DNA from: Caprella mutica
Lineage: Eukaryota; Arthropoda; Malacostraca; Amphipoda; Caprellidae
DNA: 64,000 nucleotides
Direction: 5' to 3'
Assembly: GCA_947561585.1 (NCBI GenBank)
Contig: CANNZV010001035.1
Location: 62,001-126,000, forward strand
Shown here piece by piece: positions 44,543-56,191 of the stretch. Each line of letters begins with the position of its first letter. Within the stretch, counting starts at the first letter, position 1. Both the position numbers and the translations under genes were made by a program. The notes beneath the pieces were generated by a model. It was not told the DNA's origin. It ran no database searches and was given only the letters and a program-made list of their open reading frames with translations.

Positions 44543-45277
44543 TTAGTAGATCTCGTAAGCACAAATATGAATGTGACCAACGGGTTCTGATTCTGGAGTT
44601 ATGTCATACATCACCACGTACTTTCCCCATATTGGGGAGTTGGTCTGAACGTCGTAGTCAGTATTAAATTTGGTTATGGGTCCAGGAAAAAATCCCAGTA
44701 GTTGCAAATTACTGAAATCGTTGTTCGGAGTGAAATTCCCTACCCGAACTTCAATATTCTGGAGTTTGGTCTGCCAATAACCTCTTAGTTGAGAACGAAA
44801 TGAAACGCCCGTAATTTTCCTTGCAGTTGGAAATTCCACGAGGATGTGTGTGAAATACTTACCTGCATTACTGTGAAAACATTTATCGTGGTCGATGGTG
44901 TAGATTCCATCCGCAAGGAGAGTCGTAGCTGTGAATGGAGCTGTTATGATGGCAGACGATGAAGGAAAATGCACTCTACCTCTTGTGGTGTAGCAAGGAA
45001 CTTTTTCTCCAGAATCTGAATCAACAGCTCCTCTGCTCACGTAAAGGTTTGAGAAAATGTAACTACCGTTAGGCATCAGACAGGAGCACTTGCAACCAGG
45101 ATGATTATTACAAGCAATGGCCATGAAAAATGGTGATGTGAAAGATCCCATTTCATGATTGGTGACTGTTGAAGCCTCTAGATGCGTGAGGGAGATTTTC
45201 GCTATTTTCAACTCAATGTGATCACATACAGCAAGGGAAAAAATGAAACTGTAGAATATTTTGACCTTCATCATCAT
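44543..45277 (-). CDS. Secreted F-type-lectin/discoidin-like protein, copy A
   Basis: The single coding exon gives 244 residues. I start at the first ATG of MMMKVKIFYS because TTTACAG sits immediately upstream (an intron acceptor), and the paralogue has the same arrangement; the in-frame ATG further upstream would lie in the intron. Residues 1-~19 are a signal peptide (KVKIFYSFIFSLAVC). A Cys-rich patch NNHPGCKCSCLMPNGSYIFS follows. The C-terminal half (from SAIITAPFTATTLLADGIYT) resembles an F5/8C or fucolectin-type fold: ILVEFPTARKITGVSF, NIEVRVGN and the final strand GHIHICAYEIY, like the LCEVEVY end of fucolectins. The His/Arg sugar-binding motif of F-type lectins is not evident, so ligand binding is open. 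Several N-x-S/T sites. Likely extracellular; specific role unknown. Confidence 0.8.
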   Translation of the reverse strand: MMMKVKIFYSFIFSLAVCDHIELKIAKISLTHLEASTVTNHEMGSFTSPFFMAIACNNHPGCKCSCLMPNGSYIFSNLYVSRGAVDSDSGEKVPCYTTRGRVHFPSSSAIITAPFTATTLLADGIYTIDHDKCFHSNAGKYFTHILVEFPTARKITGVSFRSQLRGYWQTKLQNIEVRVGNFTPNNDFSNLQLLGFFPGPITKFNTDYDVQTNSPIWGKYVVMYDITPESEPVGHIHICAYEIY

Positions 45278-45454
45278 CTGTAAAGTGAATTTGAAATCAA
45301 AATAATGAAAATATGCATTTATCAATCAACGAATTTTACTTTTTACTTTTATTTCAAAAAAATATTTGTTATTAAGAAAAGAGGAAAGTTGCATCATCAA
45401 TTGACTTATGATTTCAAACAATGCGTTGGTAAATGATAAAATGATGTAATATAA

Positions 45455-46655
45455 AGCCTAGTTTACACCGCCCGAACGTTTATGGAGCGTTCCTTGAAAG
45501 GAGGGAGAATGGACCGCTACTGCGCACAAAAGGGAAAACAAATCGTGGTAACTTGAGCGTTGATAGAGCAGCGTTCTACGCGTGTGGACGTTGGTTCGGC
45601 GCCGGTTTACAGTTTGTATAGCGGTAAACTGATTTTGACTACGGAGCTGTGTGGATGAGATCTATCAGAAATTCTGAAAGATTTTTGATTGAAATCAATA
45701 GTTGAAGTTCACCATTTGAAGGTTCGGTCACACCGGAAAATTTTGCATTAGCGTTTCTGAAGCGAGGAAATGAAATCGTCACCGCTTGTTACCGTTCACC
45801 AGAAGTTGGCCCCGTTCTGGCAAAGCCGTATACGCTCGACCACCGCTTACGTTCACTCATACCGCTTCGGAAGTTTTGATCTGCACAAAATATTACGAGC
45901 GTTGAGCCACAGTTTGGCACCATAAGACGCAAGTTCGTGGATGATTGGTCCACAAGGCCAACGCAGAAATCTTCAATGCTGTATCACCGCTGTTTTGCCA
46001 GTATTGTCCGGGCAGTGATTAAACGTTGCACAAACCTTGTTGAGGCGGTTGAAAGCGTTTCACTCGCGAAACTTAGTTTGCTGAAACGGTGTTAAGCGTT
46101 ATAGCAGTGATACATTCGATTGGTGAACTTTGGTTTCACGTTTGTATGGAGGTCGCACAGCTCCATACCATCAGACCAATGCTTGCTACCATTGAGCCAA
46201 CTCTATAGCAACGCCGGCTTCAGCGGTGCACCGCTATGGCACCTCCAGTTTTTTGCGATATTCCCCCATTTTTGGGGTGGTGACGAGCACACAAACTCGG
46301 ACAAAATTTAAAATTAACACGCCCGGACAAAGTTGGTGAAATATCAAACAGGGTTTCTGCATTGACATAGCATAACAAAGCGTCCACGAACTGGCGTCTA
46401 TCAGTGCCAAACTTTCAATGGGTATTGTTGGGGCGGCAGTGAAATTTGCGGAGAGGATAACTACCACCCTTCAACGTTCGCATTATTTTGTGCAGCTCAA
46501 AACATTCGGAGCGGTGAGGGAACATAAGCAGTGGCCGAACGTATACGACCTTGCTTTAACGGGAACCAACTTCCCTGAACGGTAACGAGTGGTGATGATT
46601 TTTTTTCACCGCTCAAAGAACGCCACAACAAAGTTCAGGCGTTGTGACCTAGGAT
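45455..46655. mobile_element. 1.2-kb GC-richer foldback element
   Basis: Ends CCTAGTTTACACCGCCCGAAC and, reversed, CCTAGGTCACAACGCCTGAAC. The inner arms match at moderate identity (for example CACCGCTTGTTACCGTTCA with TGAACGGTAACGAGTGGTG; CTGCACAAAATATTACGAG with CGCATTATTTTGTGCAG). It is much less AT-rich than its surroundings and absent from the equivalent intron of copy B, so it inserted after the duplication. No coding capacity seen. Confidence 0.65.
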
Positions 46656-47488
46656 TAAATGAAGCCCTTTGACCTTAGCCTGAGTTTTCCCCAATATGTA
46701 CTCATTTCAATCTTTGTACTGGTAGGCATAGATAACTTATTTCTGAGTTGGGAATAGATTTAATTGTTTCTTCTCTCTATCTATTTATAATCTCTATATA
46801 CAGGGGTGTCCGGAAAATTGGCAGGCGGAAAACTGCGAAGCAGAAAATGGCCAAATGGAAACCTGCCATTCTAAAGGTGACCCACTTATTTTATTTTTAT
46901 TAAAAAATGACCTTTGAGACACCTATTTTAACATTTATATTTCTTATAAATCTAATGTTAAAATAGTTGCTTGCCTTGAAATTCTCACTATTTAGTTATT
47001 TCATAACTATTTTAAAACAATCATAGGCTATTTTCTATTTCCAAGTTTACAAGTGCGTGATCTTTACGGTTGTAAAATTTTGCCTAAATTCCGCGATTGG
47101 ATTTGCCTCATTTAAGGCCATACCATATGTGAAGCAAGGCTAAATTTTAAATAAGATTATTTTCTCATGTACTCTCCTCCTGTGAATCACTCCTGTAAAT
47201 ATTTTTACTATTACTGGAGCTTACAATAATCTGAACGCTCGATCATATCCGCGTCTAAATTATTAATATTTTTTTCTAAAGCTCATTAATCACAAACGAT
47301 AAAAGTTTACGAACGCAAACACTGCGAGTTTGTAAATCAGAGTTTGTAAACTCTTAGTTATCTGTGGAAATTATTCAAATTCTTTCGATGGATTTCGGGT
47401 GGGTCTTGATCAAATTTTTCAAAAAACTCTATTAACATATAATGGATTATTTTATTAATTTTAGTTAAAATATATGCTTACAGTTTTT

Positions 47489-48032
47489 GGGTCTTACCCA
47501 GAATAGCGGCGCAAAATATTGATTAATATATTAATATTAAATATCATTCTTTATTAATTTATTAGAGGCACAATACTAATTCTAAATTACCAGTATCTTG
47601 TATAATAGAAACAGGCACAGATTAAATTAAAGTTATTTATTTCCTATGTTTTACTGAAGGATTGAGAACTTTAAAAAAAACTCGTGTTTTCATTGAAATT
47701 ACTAAATCATTATAGATTTTTTTACATGAACTGCAATGAAGTTTGTTGTATCCGATAGTTTGTTGTATTGCATACTTAATGATTGACTAATAACCTAACA
47801 GGGGGGCTCAGGGGACAGCACGCGCCCCCGAAATACATATATAGAATATCTCCAATTTACGTGACATTTCCCATCTATTAATTAATTCAATACTAAAATG
47901 AAGTGTATTGCAAGTTCAATAAATCTTAATGTCATTATTATTTTTATTTCATTTTATTAACTTGATATGATATACATTTAATATATTAATAAATATTTTG
48001 CGCCGCTATTCTTGGAAAGACCCGAGGTTTTC
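47489..48032. mobile_element. 544-bp element with GGGTCTT...AGAATAGCGGCGCAAAA ends
   Basis: Left end GGGTCTTACCCAGAATAGCG and right end, reversed, GGGTCTTTCCAAGAATAGCG; the match continues through GCGCAAAATATT for about 45 bp. The middle holds a C/G-rich knot (ACAGGGGGGCTCAGGGG). No target duplication identified. Confidence 0.6.
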
Positions 48033-48180
48033 AACTGGATCAACTCTTACATAATTCACATAATATGTAGAAGATTAAAGTTTTCGTGCACTTAGTATAG
48101 CTGCCACCGGTGAAAAACTCAATGGTTATAAAAATATATTCCCATTATTTATTAGAATATTTATAATGCAAAATACTTAC

Positions 48181-48230
48181 AATTATGTGTTGTTCTCTGG
48201 AGTACCACCGCCATACTGATGCGAACATAT
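48181..48230 (-). other. Upstream (5' untranslated) exon of lectin-like copy A, 3' boundary only
   Basis: The minus-strand sequence ...GAACAACACATAATT/GTAAGT is conserved in copy B (...GAACAACACATAATT/GTGAGT at 58841), while flanking intron sequence is not. This argues for an exon ending at 48181 that splices to the acceptor at 45278. The 5' end and transcription start are not determined; coordinates beyond the conserved part are a guess. Confidence 0.5.
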
Positions 48231-48529
48231 TTAATATAGCAGTAGACTGAGAGGTTATTTCCGCTTACCATCGTGGAATAATTATACCATAAATCACAGG
48301 TAGCATTCAATATATTATATTTAATGATGGACATCAATGAAAATATATTTAATATCCAATATGATATAAAAGAATTACCGGAAAATGTCAAACTACGACT
48401 GATTATTGCAGATCTATAATTTACCTATAAGGTTAATTATTTATCGGTAGGTGGACAAATTAGTCACTTCTTTTACGATATTATTTATTTGAACAAAATG
48501 TGTTAATCGTATATAGGCAGATATTATAT

Positions 48530-48665
48530 GAATGTTCTTTACTGTATGAGTTCATCCCTAGTGGAGTATTATTTGTATTGACTGAAAATAGATATTGTAT
48601 GAATGTTCTTCACCGTAAGAGTTCATCCCTAGTGGAATATTCTTTGTATTGACTGTAAATAAACA
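48530..48665. repeat. Two tandem copies of a ~70-bp unit
   Basis: The unit TATGAATGTTCTTTACTGTA...GAGTTCATCCCTAGTGGA...TTTGTATTGACTG occurs twice in a row here and once at 59636-59690 in copy B. Confidence 0.6.
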
Positions 48666-48680
48666 ATTTACCAGAGTTCA

Positions 48681-49605
48681 CACGTCATATCAGTCATTCG
48701 ACTTTCTTTTGTATAGTTCATATTTGTTCCTAGGTCCTTCATTGAGATTTTCCTTCCGTCATACAATTCTATAAAAAGTTCACATTGAATTTTCTATTTA
48801 ACAATAGAAAAGATTATTTAAAGATTAAACTAGTAATAGCAGCTTGGACGACTAGAAAAACAATGATAAACATTACTATACATGCGAAATATATCCGTAA
48901 TAGAATATACTATTATTGATATAAATAAACATTCATGGGACATATGAATTAGTAATTTCTATAGTGATATGCCACAGAAAATATAACGAGATATAATTGA
49001 TAAATCAAACTAAATAACTAATCAATTGCTATTCAATGAATCATAACATTATGTCGTTTTGGTAAATAAATAGAATAATATATGTCATGATAAGCGTAAT
49101 AAAATAAATAAAAGGTATGTGTTTTTTTTGTGACAGGTATAATCAATCGGAAAAATAAATAATTAAATATATCATAAAACGTTAATAAAGTGATAGTTAT
49201 TTTTTGTAATGATGTGAAATGTTTTGATTAAAAAATATTGTGTTTATTTCATTAGGAATTATTGTTACTGCTTTTGCATATTTGGCTTTTGCTATTCTGT
49301 TTCAGTTTAGTGGTTTTTTCTTAATTGGCTGGAACTTGGACATCATCATTGTTTTTGGGTAATATTTTTAGATGTTGTTAGTTTATTGAAAAATGAAAAC
49401 TTCATAAAATTAAGAAAAAGTAGTTTCATTCACTATTAACATACAGAACATTTATTTTAAACGTATAGTCTTTTATATATGCACACAGCTGCCTTGGATG
49501 TTGCGTAAAAGTTCTATGAATATTGAATAATAATTAAATATCAATAATTAACAAATAAACAAGAATGTCACAGTTACTCTCAAAAAATGACTACCAAAGT
49601 TTTCT
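48681..49605. other. Gene-free AT-rich interval between the duplication copies
   Basis: No gene or element boundary recognised. Confidence 0.4.
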
Positions 49606-49609
49606 ATAA

Positions 49610-50125
49610 TGTTGGTAAAAGAAAGGGGTGTTGTTGGTAAAAGAAAGGGGTGTTGTTGGTAAAAGAAAGGGGTGTTGTTGGTAAAAGAAAGGGGTGTTGT
49701 TGGTAAAAGAAAGGGGTGTTGTTGGTAAAAGAAAGGGGTGTTGTTGGTAAAAGAAAGGGGTGTTGTTGGTAAAAGAAAAGGGGTGTTGTTGGTAAAAGAA
49801 AAGGGGTGTTGTTGGTAAAAGAAAAGGGGTGTTGTTGGTAAAAGAAAGGGGTGTTGTTGGTAAAAGAAAAGGGTGTTGTTGGTAAAAGAAAGGGGTGCTG
49901 TTGGTAAAAGAAAAGGGGTGTTGTTGGTAAAAGAAAAGGGTGTTGTTGGTAAAAGAAAGGGGTGTTGTTGGTAAAAGAAAGGGGTGTTGTTGGTAAAAGA
50001 AAAGGGTGTTGTTGGTAAAAGAAAGGGGTGTTGTTGGTAAAAGAAAAGGGGTGTTGTTGGTAAAAGAAAAGGGGTGTTGTTGGTAAAAGAAAAGGGTGTT
50101 GTTGGTAAAAGAAAAGGGGTGTCCT
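49610..50125. repeat. 22/23-bp-unit minisatellite
   Basis: More than 20 units of gttggtaaaagaaaggggtg + tt, differing mainly in the number of A and G in the AAAGGGG run. The minus strand is open for 183 codons (PFSFTNNT/PFLLPTTP repeats) because unit lengths cycle through frames; this is not a gene. Confidence 0.95.
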
Positions 50126-50804
50126 AAAATTTTAGGACACATTCTGCTACTAAAACGAATATTTTTTCCGACCTTACGATTCCTTTTTAAATCTTTAAGA
50201 ACTATTTCTTTGGGCTAGTTCCGACTATTTTTGTTAGAACTATTAATCCGGGCTTTAGTTATAAACACATTATACAGGGTGACCCACAAAAAAGTTAACC
50301 CAGCTTTAAATTCGTATATTTCAACAACTATTGTAGGTACAGTTTTCTTTCAAGTATCATTTTGTTTGTTGATCCTTTTTCATAAAGTTTTATTCATTAG
50401 TTTGAATATAATAACTATTTTGTTGATGGGTGGTGAAAATGGCTTTGTGCAAACAGTCAGAAAACAGACAATGGAGTAAGTTCAAACACTAAAAGTATCT
50501 TCATCAGACAATATATCCTCCAATAAAACAGATTTATTTCCATGTTTTTTGAGTATTCATATAACTATTCCTTTTATAAAATATTGACAATTATGGAGAA
50601 AAGTGATCAATTAGAAAAGGGAGGCATAAGTCTATATTTTAACAAGGGTCGTTCAGGTCACAAGAAGTCAGTTTACGATCTGAAGACAAAATCAATTTTG
50701 TTCTGTATCTCCTTTTAAAAAATATAAATGTTTTTGTTAGGAGAAATGCAGAAAATTTCGAGATGTTCAATTTAATTATTAAATATCTCTATTAATCCCC
50801 ATAT
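50126..50804. other. Gene-free interval with a transposon-end fragment
   Basis: TATACAGGGTGACCCACAAA at 50271 resembles mariner-type element ends, but no partner end was found. Confidence 0.35.
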
Positions 50805-51689
50805 TCTGTATTGGATATTTTATATTTATGCCAATAAAAAAATAACCGAAAAAAACTGTTACTATATATCCTGTGCAATTGATACACAATTATTAAACCA
50901 GTGAAAAGATAGAAAAACCTCAATTAAAACTAGAAATAATTATATTCCGAAAAAAAATTATGCATAATCCCATAAAATCTATAATTCTAATGTAGTAAGT
51001 GTTTTTGCGACTGTTTCGGAACCTAACGACTTTTCCTAATTAAGTAAAATAAAAGGATTAAAATGGATTAAAATGGATTGGCAGAAGAAATTAATTAGTA
51101 AATGGTCTATTAATCACCCTTTAACATTTAATATATATAAAAAGAATATATTTTTAGACAAAAATTTTTTTACATATAAAGTTTTTTTACATACATTTTT
51201 TTACATGATTTTTTTTGATACATTTTTCTACCACAAGTTTTTCAACATATTTTTTACGTGAATGTATTTCACATAATTTCTTATTCCATGTTTTTTTTTA
51301 CATAAATGTTTTTTTACATATATTTTTTCTTTATTTTTTATTTTTTACTATTTATACCCCATTAATTTTGATGGGAAAGTACACTATAGTATAGCATAGT
51401 AACTAGTTGCGTGACTCTTAGTTTAGTTTCAGTTCATATTAAGGTATAGGAAGGTGAAATAAAATTTAGTAACTAGATTAAATATATTGACGAGAATAAT
51501 AGGTTACATGAAATATATTAATTTTCTGATAGTAGGTATGAGTTGTTCTAAACTTGAAAAAATAATAAAAATTATTAATGAAATTTAAATTTTACAAAAC
51601 TATTAGTATAACACTATTTAAAAAAAACAATATTACAATATTAATATTAAATAAGATGTATGCAAATATTAACTAGATTATGTGCACTC

Positions 51690-52020
51690 GGTAGAGCGCA
51701 TACCTTCGCCGCCTCTTTGATCTGTTCTTCCCCAAAATTTAAGAAACTGTTAATTGGATAATAAACAATCGTCCCACACAGTTTCATGCAATTTGGTTCA
51801 ATACTTTTTGAGTTATTGAGTTATGAATGACCTTGACCTTAGACCGGGTCACTCCACAAAATTCTACCAGCAGGTCACTGGATATGGACCAATCGTTTCA
51901 CCAAATTTCAGACAATTTGATTGAATACTTTTCAGTTAAGCGAATAACAAGATGATAAATAAATTAATAAATAAACGACGGCTAAAATATGACCTTCCAT
52001 CATTCTGCGAGGGTAATAAA
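51690..52020. repeat. Dispersed repeat with GTAGAGCGCATACCTTCGC
   Basis: This block (GTAGAGCGCATACCTTCGCC...AATACTTTTTGAGTTAT...CGAATAACAAGAT) recurs at about 56727-56900 inside the hAT element, just before the LINE fragment. It ends with a CTGCGAGGGTAATAAAATAG stretch. It may be a LINE 3' end or SINE-like repeat. Confidence 0.5.
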
Positions 52021-52162
52021 ATAGAACTTTAATAATTCCTATCTAACAAATTATAAAAGGAATTACCTAATATCATTAAATAGATACATAAAATAATAAA
52101 TTGAATTTACCAATTAAAAGTTAGCTGTTACCTGATGTTGTCTGTAGATATATAGTAATGAA

Positions 52163-52341
52163 TAGGGTTGTGACAATATGCGTTTAGAATCATAGATCCT
52201 GGAAATATTATAGACGGAATGAATTAAAGACTATTTAATTGTTCTAAATCAGCGGTATATAGTACTCGATATCATTTCATTTCGTTTCGTCTATGATATT
52301 CTTACGATCTATGATTTTATCTGCATATTGTCACAACCCCA
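52163..52341. mobile_element. hAT-like MITE, copy 2, between 12-bp direct repeats
   Basis: Ends TAGGGTTGTGACAATATGC and, reversed, TGGGGTTGTGACAATATGC; internal CGTCTATGATATTCTTACGA matches copy 1 at 624-794. TATAGTAATGAA is repeated directly on both sides (52151-52162, 52342-52353). Confidence 0.65.
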
Positions 52342-53099
52342 TATAGTAATGAAGTAATAATTCTCTTGCAGACACGTCTTATAGCTTCTACTGATTTTGA
52401 AAACAACTTCGATCGATGTTTGTGAAATAGTGAGAATTAACACATTCTGCATTCATGATTATTAAACTGCTATTACTTTCCTAATTATCTGAGTCCAGCG
52501 GGAATATTTGGGAATAATAAATATAAATAAAACACTTGTTTTCTGACTATTGCACTCTTATCGATTTAGATTACCTAATATTAAATATTACTTAGGTACT
52601 ACAGATACATATAAGAAAATCATAAAATGGATATTGGTAAATTCATCGAGAATCTGAATATATTATAGATTGAACATTTACACACACATACTGATTTAAA
52701 ATTCACTAAATTAAGTGTATATTTCTAAGTTATTTAATTGTGAGAATAATTAATTTAGCCGGTGATCAAACATCATGAAACAGTTATGATGTTTGATCAC
52801 TCCATGCTAGTTCATCCTCTGAAACTGCAAATAACTTCAATAAAATGACTAACTTGATCCCTTTTTTTGTCATTTTGAATTGTATAAAGACAATCAGTTT
52901 GAGGGTTCAATGGACGATAACCACTTCTCTTCCATTCACCATAGACAGCTTCAGGATAGAGCCCCTGGGGACTAGAATACACAAGATATAATATTTTCTA
53001 TCCGACTTAAGTGTGCTCATAAAAGATATGTAATGAGCTATAAATAACTGAATATATTTAATTATAACTATAGTTCATAACACTATATTGGTCATAGTA

Positions 53100-53879
53100 C
53101 AGGCATCCCCCACTTTAGTTACCAAATCACGACTCAGTTTAGTTACCAAACGGTAACTAAAGCGAATAAAAGTAACAAGGAATTTATAATTGTCATTCCT
53201 TGATTATATATCTCATTTTCTATGAGTTATAGAAAGAAAATTTGTTTTTAGAGCTATTAGAGTACTACGTATATAAGCATATTATTAATAATTATATACA
53301 ATCTATCATTATTTGTGACTGTGATGAAAAAGTTTAAAGTCGTGCATTTATTGAATGTTTTAAAATCCATCCATAGCTTAACTCTCACTCAGTATAGGTG
53401 AGTAATTAATAGATACTTAGATTTCTATTATTATTGTGCTACATTGAACAAACCGCAATTTTATGCTCTATGAAATGTTTTTGGTAGTAGGGTACTAAGT
53501 TCCAAGTTATTGGTTGGTTCTACATTTTCAGACACGTCAGAAAAGAAGATTATTATAATAATAATTATTTAACTTCTATTCTAATTGGTATAATGGATAC
53601 CAATTGAAATAAAAGTTAAATAATGATTTTTATAAAATGATTTTCACGTGTTCGAAAATATGGAACTTACCCTTAAATGGGACTTGTTGAATTTCTGAAC
53701 CAATTGCTTTTAATAACCTCATCTGGATTATAATTTTGATGTTCTTTTAGTTACCGTGAAATAATCACAAAAAATTGTCTCCGTTTTCTATGTCTACGAA
53801 CGGTACTTTTTTCAAATCATGACTCGAAATAAGTACCACTGTTATCAAAACGAGGTATACTTAAAGCGAGGTCTGCCTG
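53100..53879. mobile_element. pogo/Tigger-like non-autonomous element
   Basis: Ends CAGGCATCCCCCACTTTA and, reversed, CAGGCAGACCTCGCTTTA, with TA on both sides (53098-53099, 53880-53881). The CAGGCATxCC...CG terminus is characteristic of pogo/Tigger elements. MITE M6 (53491-53677) is nested in it. A related truncated copy is at 61829-62470. No transposase frame. Confidence 0.7.
53491..53677. mobile_element. MITE copy M6
   Basis: Ends AGGGTACTAAGTTCCAAGTT and TATGGAACTTACCC with central AATTGGTATAATGGATACCAA. The same insertion is present in the second pogo-like copy (62177-62356), so it predates amplification of that copy. Confidence 0.6.
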
Positions 53880-55456
53880 TATATTAAATGCCAAAGAAAC
53901 ACTTATAATATGCACAAACTAACAATTAAACTTGCTTAAATACTTTTAGATAACTACTTTTAACTACTCATAGATTACTGCTATGAAGAAACAAGCTTCA
54001 TACGAACATGCAACAATATATTAATACAGTTAATTATCAATCCATTATCTAATTATATTCTAATACAATGATGAATTAACATACAGATTTTCAAAATTCA
54101 ATCTTCATTTTTGAAAATTTGGTTAAATAACAGAGAAATTAATACAAAAATTAACATTTCATGACAGTTATTAGGAAAAGATTTTTATTTCATTTTTAAC
54201 TTTTATATTAGAAAAATGCCTACAATATAGCTATAGTGCCCCGTACACACTATCAAACACTTAGTCAAACTGAACCATTATCTTCAAACAGACTTCGTAG
54301 AATTATGAGATTCTATTAGTTATTTGATGTTAGATATCATTATAATATACACGCAAACACTTATATTTATTTAAACATGCTTAAATACTCAAAAATAAAT
54401 ACTTAATAGATAACTTCTGTGATGGATTTTTTTTAAATTGATGGGCATTCAAACATCTATTATTTCATTTAATTATGAATCCACTATTTAATTACAATAA
54501 TAAATTAACAGACGGATTTCCAAATTTCAATTTTCATAAAATAACATAATAATTTAAATTTTAAACTCAAAGAATTCACTTTTTGAAAATTTGGTTAGGA
54601 AACGAAGAAAATAGTACAAAATTAACATTTTATGATATTTATGGAGAAGATAATTTATTTTATTTTTTACTTTTATATTTGAATAATGTATATGATATAT
54701 CATAAGTGAAAAAAATGCATACAGTATAGCTATTTAATTAGCTAGTGTTCCATACACAATACACACTATCAAACACTTCGTCAAACACTTGGTGAAACTG
54801 AACATTATCTTCAAACAGATTTTAGTGATCGCGTCCAAACAGTTACTTGGTGATTGTTAAACTTTGCCAAATATTGGTTATAATATCTAGGTATCGGAAA
54901 TGATTTATGGGTATTGTATTAATCTAGATACAAAATACTCATATATGCATGATCATATGTCAGGAAGCTTGTAAGTAATTATCAGTAAAATCGAACGTAT
55001 TGTAACCAGTTTCTAAACTGTTTGATAGTGTCACGTGTGCGGGGTAAAAATACTACATAGTATTTTGACCCCGTCATTAATTGTGTATAACAATAATACG
55101 ACATAGAGTTTTTATCTCTCACTCTTGTTCTTATATTCAATCTAAAATAAAGTATAGACAGTGAAGGTTGAGTGTAAATAATTCATATGTGATTGATTAC
55201 GGAGCGAATACTTGATCAATTTCCTTTTTGTTATCTGTGATACGTTATCCAACCTTAGTTACGCAAATTTAGATCATTTAAGACAAATTTAAATTTAGAG
55301 TGGCAGGGACCTTTAGTTATTTCAATAGCTATTATGCAATTACATCATATATGTATATATGACAAAGGCGGTACCTATATATTATATACTATAACTATAT
55401 ATATATAAGGTAATTCCATGATGTAACCAATCTTCGGAAAATCACAAGTTTGCACA

Positions 55457-56191
55457 TTAGTAGATCTCGTAAGCACAAATATGAATGTGACCAAGGTCAT
55501 CCGATTCCGGAGTTATGTCATACATCACCACGTACTTTCCCCATATTGGAGAGTTGGTCTGAACGTAGTAGTCAGTGTCATAGTTGATTTGGGTTTCAGG
55601 GAAAAATGCCAATAGCTGCAAAGTGCTGAAATCATTGTTCTGAGTGAAATTCCCAACCCGAACTTCAAGATTCTTGAGTTTGTGATTGAGGACACCTTTT
55701 TCTTGAGAACGAAATGAAACGCCCGTAATTTTCTTTGCAGTTGGGAATTCCACGAGGATGTGTGTGAAAAACTTATTTGGGTTGCTGTGAAAACATTTAC
55801 CGTGGTCGATGGTGTAGATTCCATCCGCAAGGAGAGTCGTAGCTGTGAATGGAGCTGTTATGATGGCAGACGATGAAGGAAAATGCACTCTACCTCTTGT
55901 GGTGTAGCAAGGAACTTTTTCTCCAGGATCTGAATCAACAGCTCCTCTGCTCACGTACAGGTTTGAGAAAATGTAACTATCGTTGGGCATCAGACAGGAG
56001 CATTCGCAACCAGGATGATTATCACAAGCAATGGCCATGAAAAATGGTGATGCGAAAGATCCTATTTCATGATTGGTGACCGTTGAAGCCTCTAGATGTG
56101 TGATGGAGATCATCTCTTTCTTCAACTCAATATGACTACATAGAGCCACAGACAAAATGAAACTGTAGAAAAATTTGAGCTTCATCATCAT
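55457..56191 (-). CDS. Secreted F-type-lectin/discoidin-like protein, copy B
   Basis: 244 residues, same length as copy A and about 80% identical by eye. Signal peptide KLKFFYSFILSVALC; Cys patch NHPGCECSCLMPNDSYIF; C-terminal fold with ILVEFPTAKKITGVSF, NLEVRVGN and GHIHICAYEIY. TTCACAG directly precedes the ATG, supporting the same intron acceptor as in copy A. Differences cluster near the N-terminus and around residues 160-215, while residues ~73-135 are almost unchanged at DNA level. Both copies are intact, so both may be expressed. Confidence 0.8.
   Translation of the reverse strand: MMMKLKFFYSFILSVALCSHIELKKEMISITHLEASTVTNHEIGSFASPFFMAIACDNHPGCECSCLMPNDSYIFSNLYVSRGAVDSDPGEKVPCYTTRGRVHFPSSSAIITAPFTATTLLADGIYTIDHGKCFHSNPNKFFTHILVEFPTAKKITGVSFRSQEKGVLNHKLKNLEVRVGNFTQNNDFSTLQLLAFFPETQINYDTDYYVQTNSPIWGKYVVMYDITPESDDLGHIHICAYEIY

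Larger units (their letters stand above)
45278..48180 (-). other. Intron between upstream exon and coding exon, copy A
   Basis: Donor GTAAGT at 48180-48175 and acceptor TTTACAG at 45278. Contains the foldback at 45455-46655 and the element at 47489-48032, neither present in copy B. Confidence 0.65.
42370..48680. repeat. Segmental duplication, copy A
   Basis: Shares ordered blocks with 50820-59690: TCTGTATTGG...CCTGTGTAATTGATACAC (42385-42468 versus 50805-50888), GAAGGTGAAATAAAATTTA (42574 versus 51449), AATATATGTAATGAGCTATAA (42858 versus 53024), the lectin-like gene, CCCCAAxATxT...TCAATCTTTGTA near 46692, and the upstream exon near 48181. Edges are approximate. Confidence 0.8.

Noticed and set aside
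45278..45325. Extended N-terminus MINAYFHYFDFKFTLQ for lectin-like copy A
   Set aside because: The codons lie upstream of a TTTACAG acceptor that is conserved in copy B, where this extension does not exist.
49591..50142. 183-codon minus-strand frame with PFSFTNNTP/FLLPTTP repeats
   Set aside because: Produced by the 22/23-bp tandem repeat; unit length drift rotates the frame and there is no start context or homology.
44543..56191. Idea that the whole window uses a TAR=Gln genetic code
   Set aside because: The GST, PWWP and lectin-like genes have CAA/CAG for Gln, no internal TAR, and normal stop codons, so any reassignment could concern only the relic at 17999-18871.
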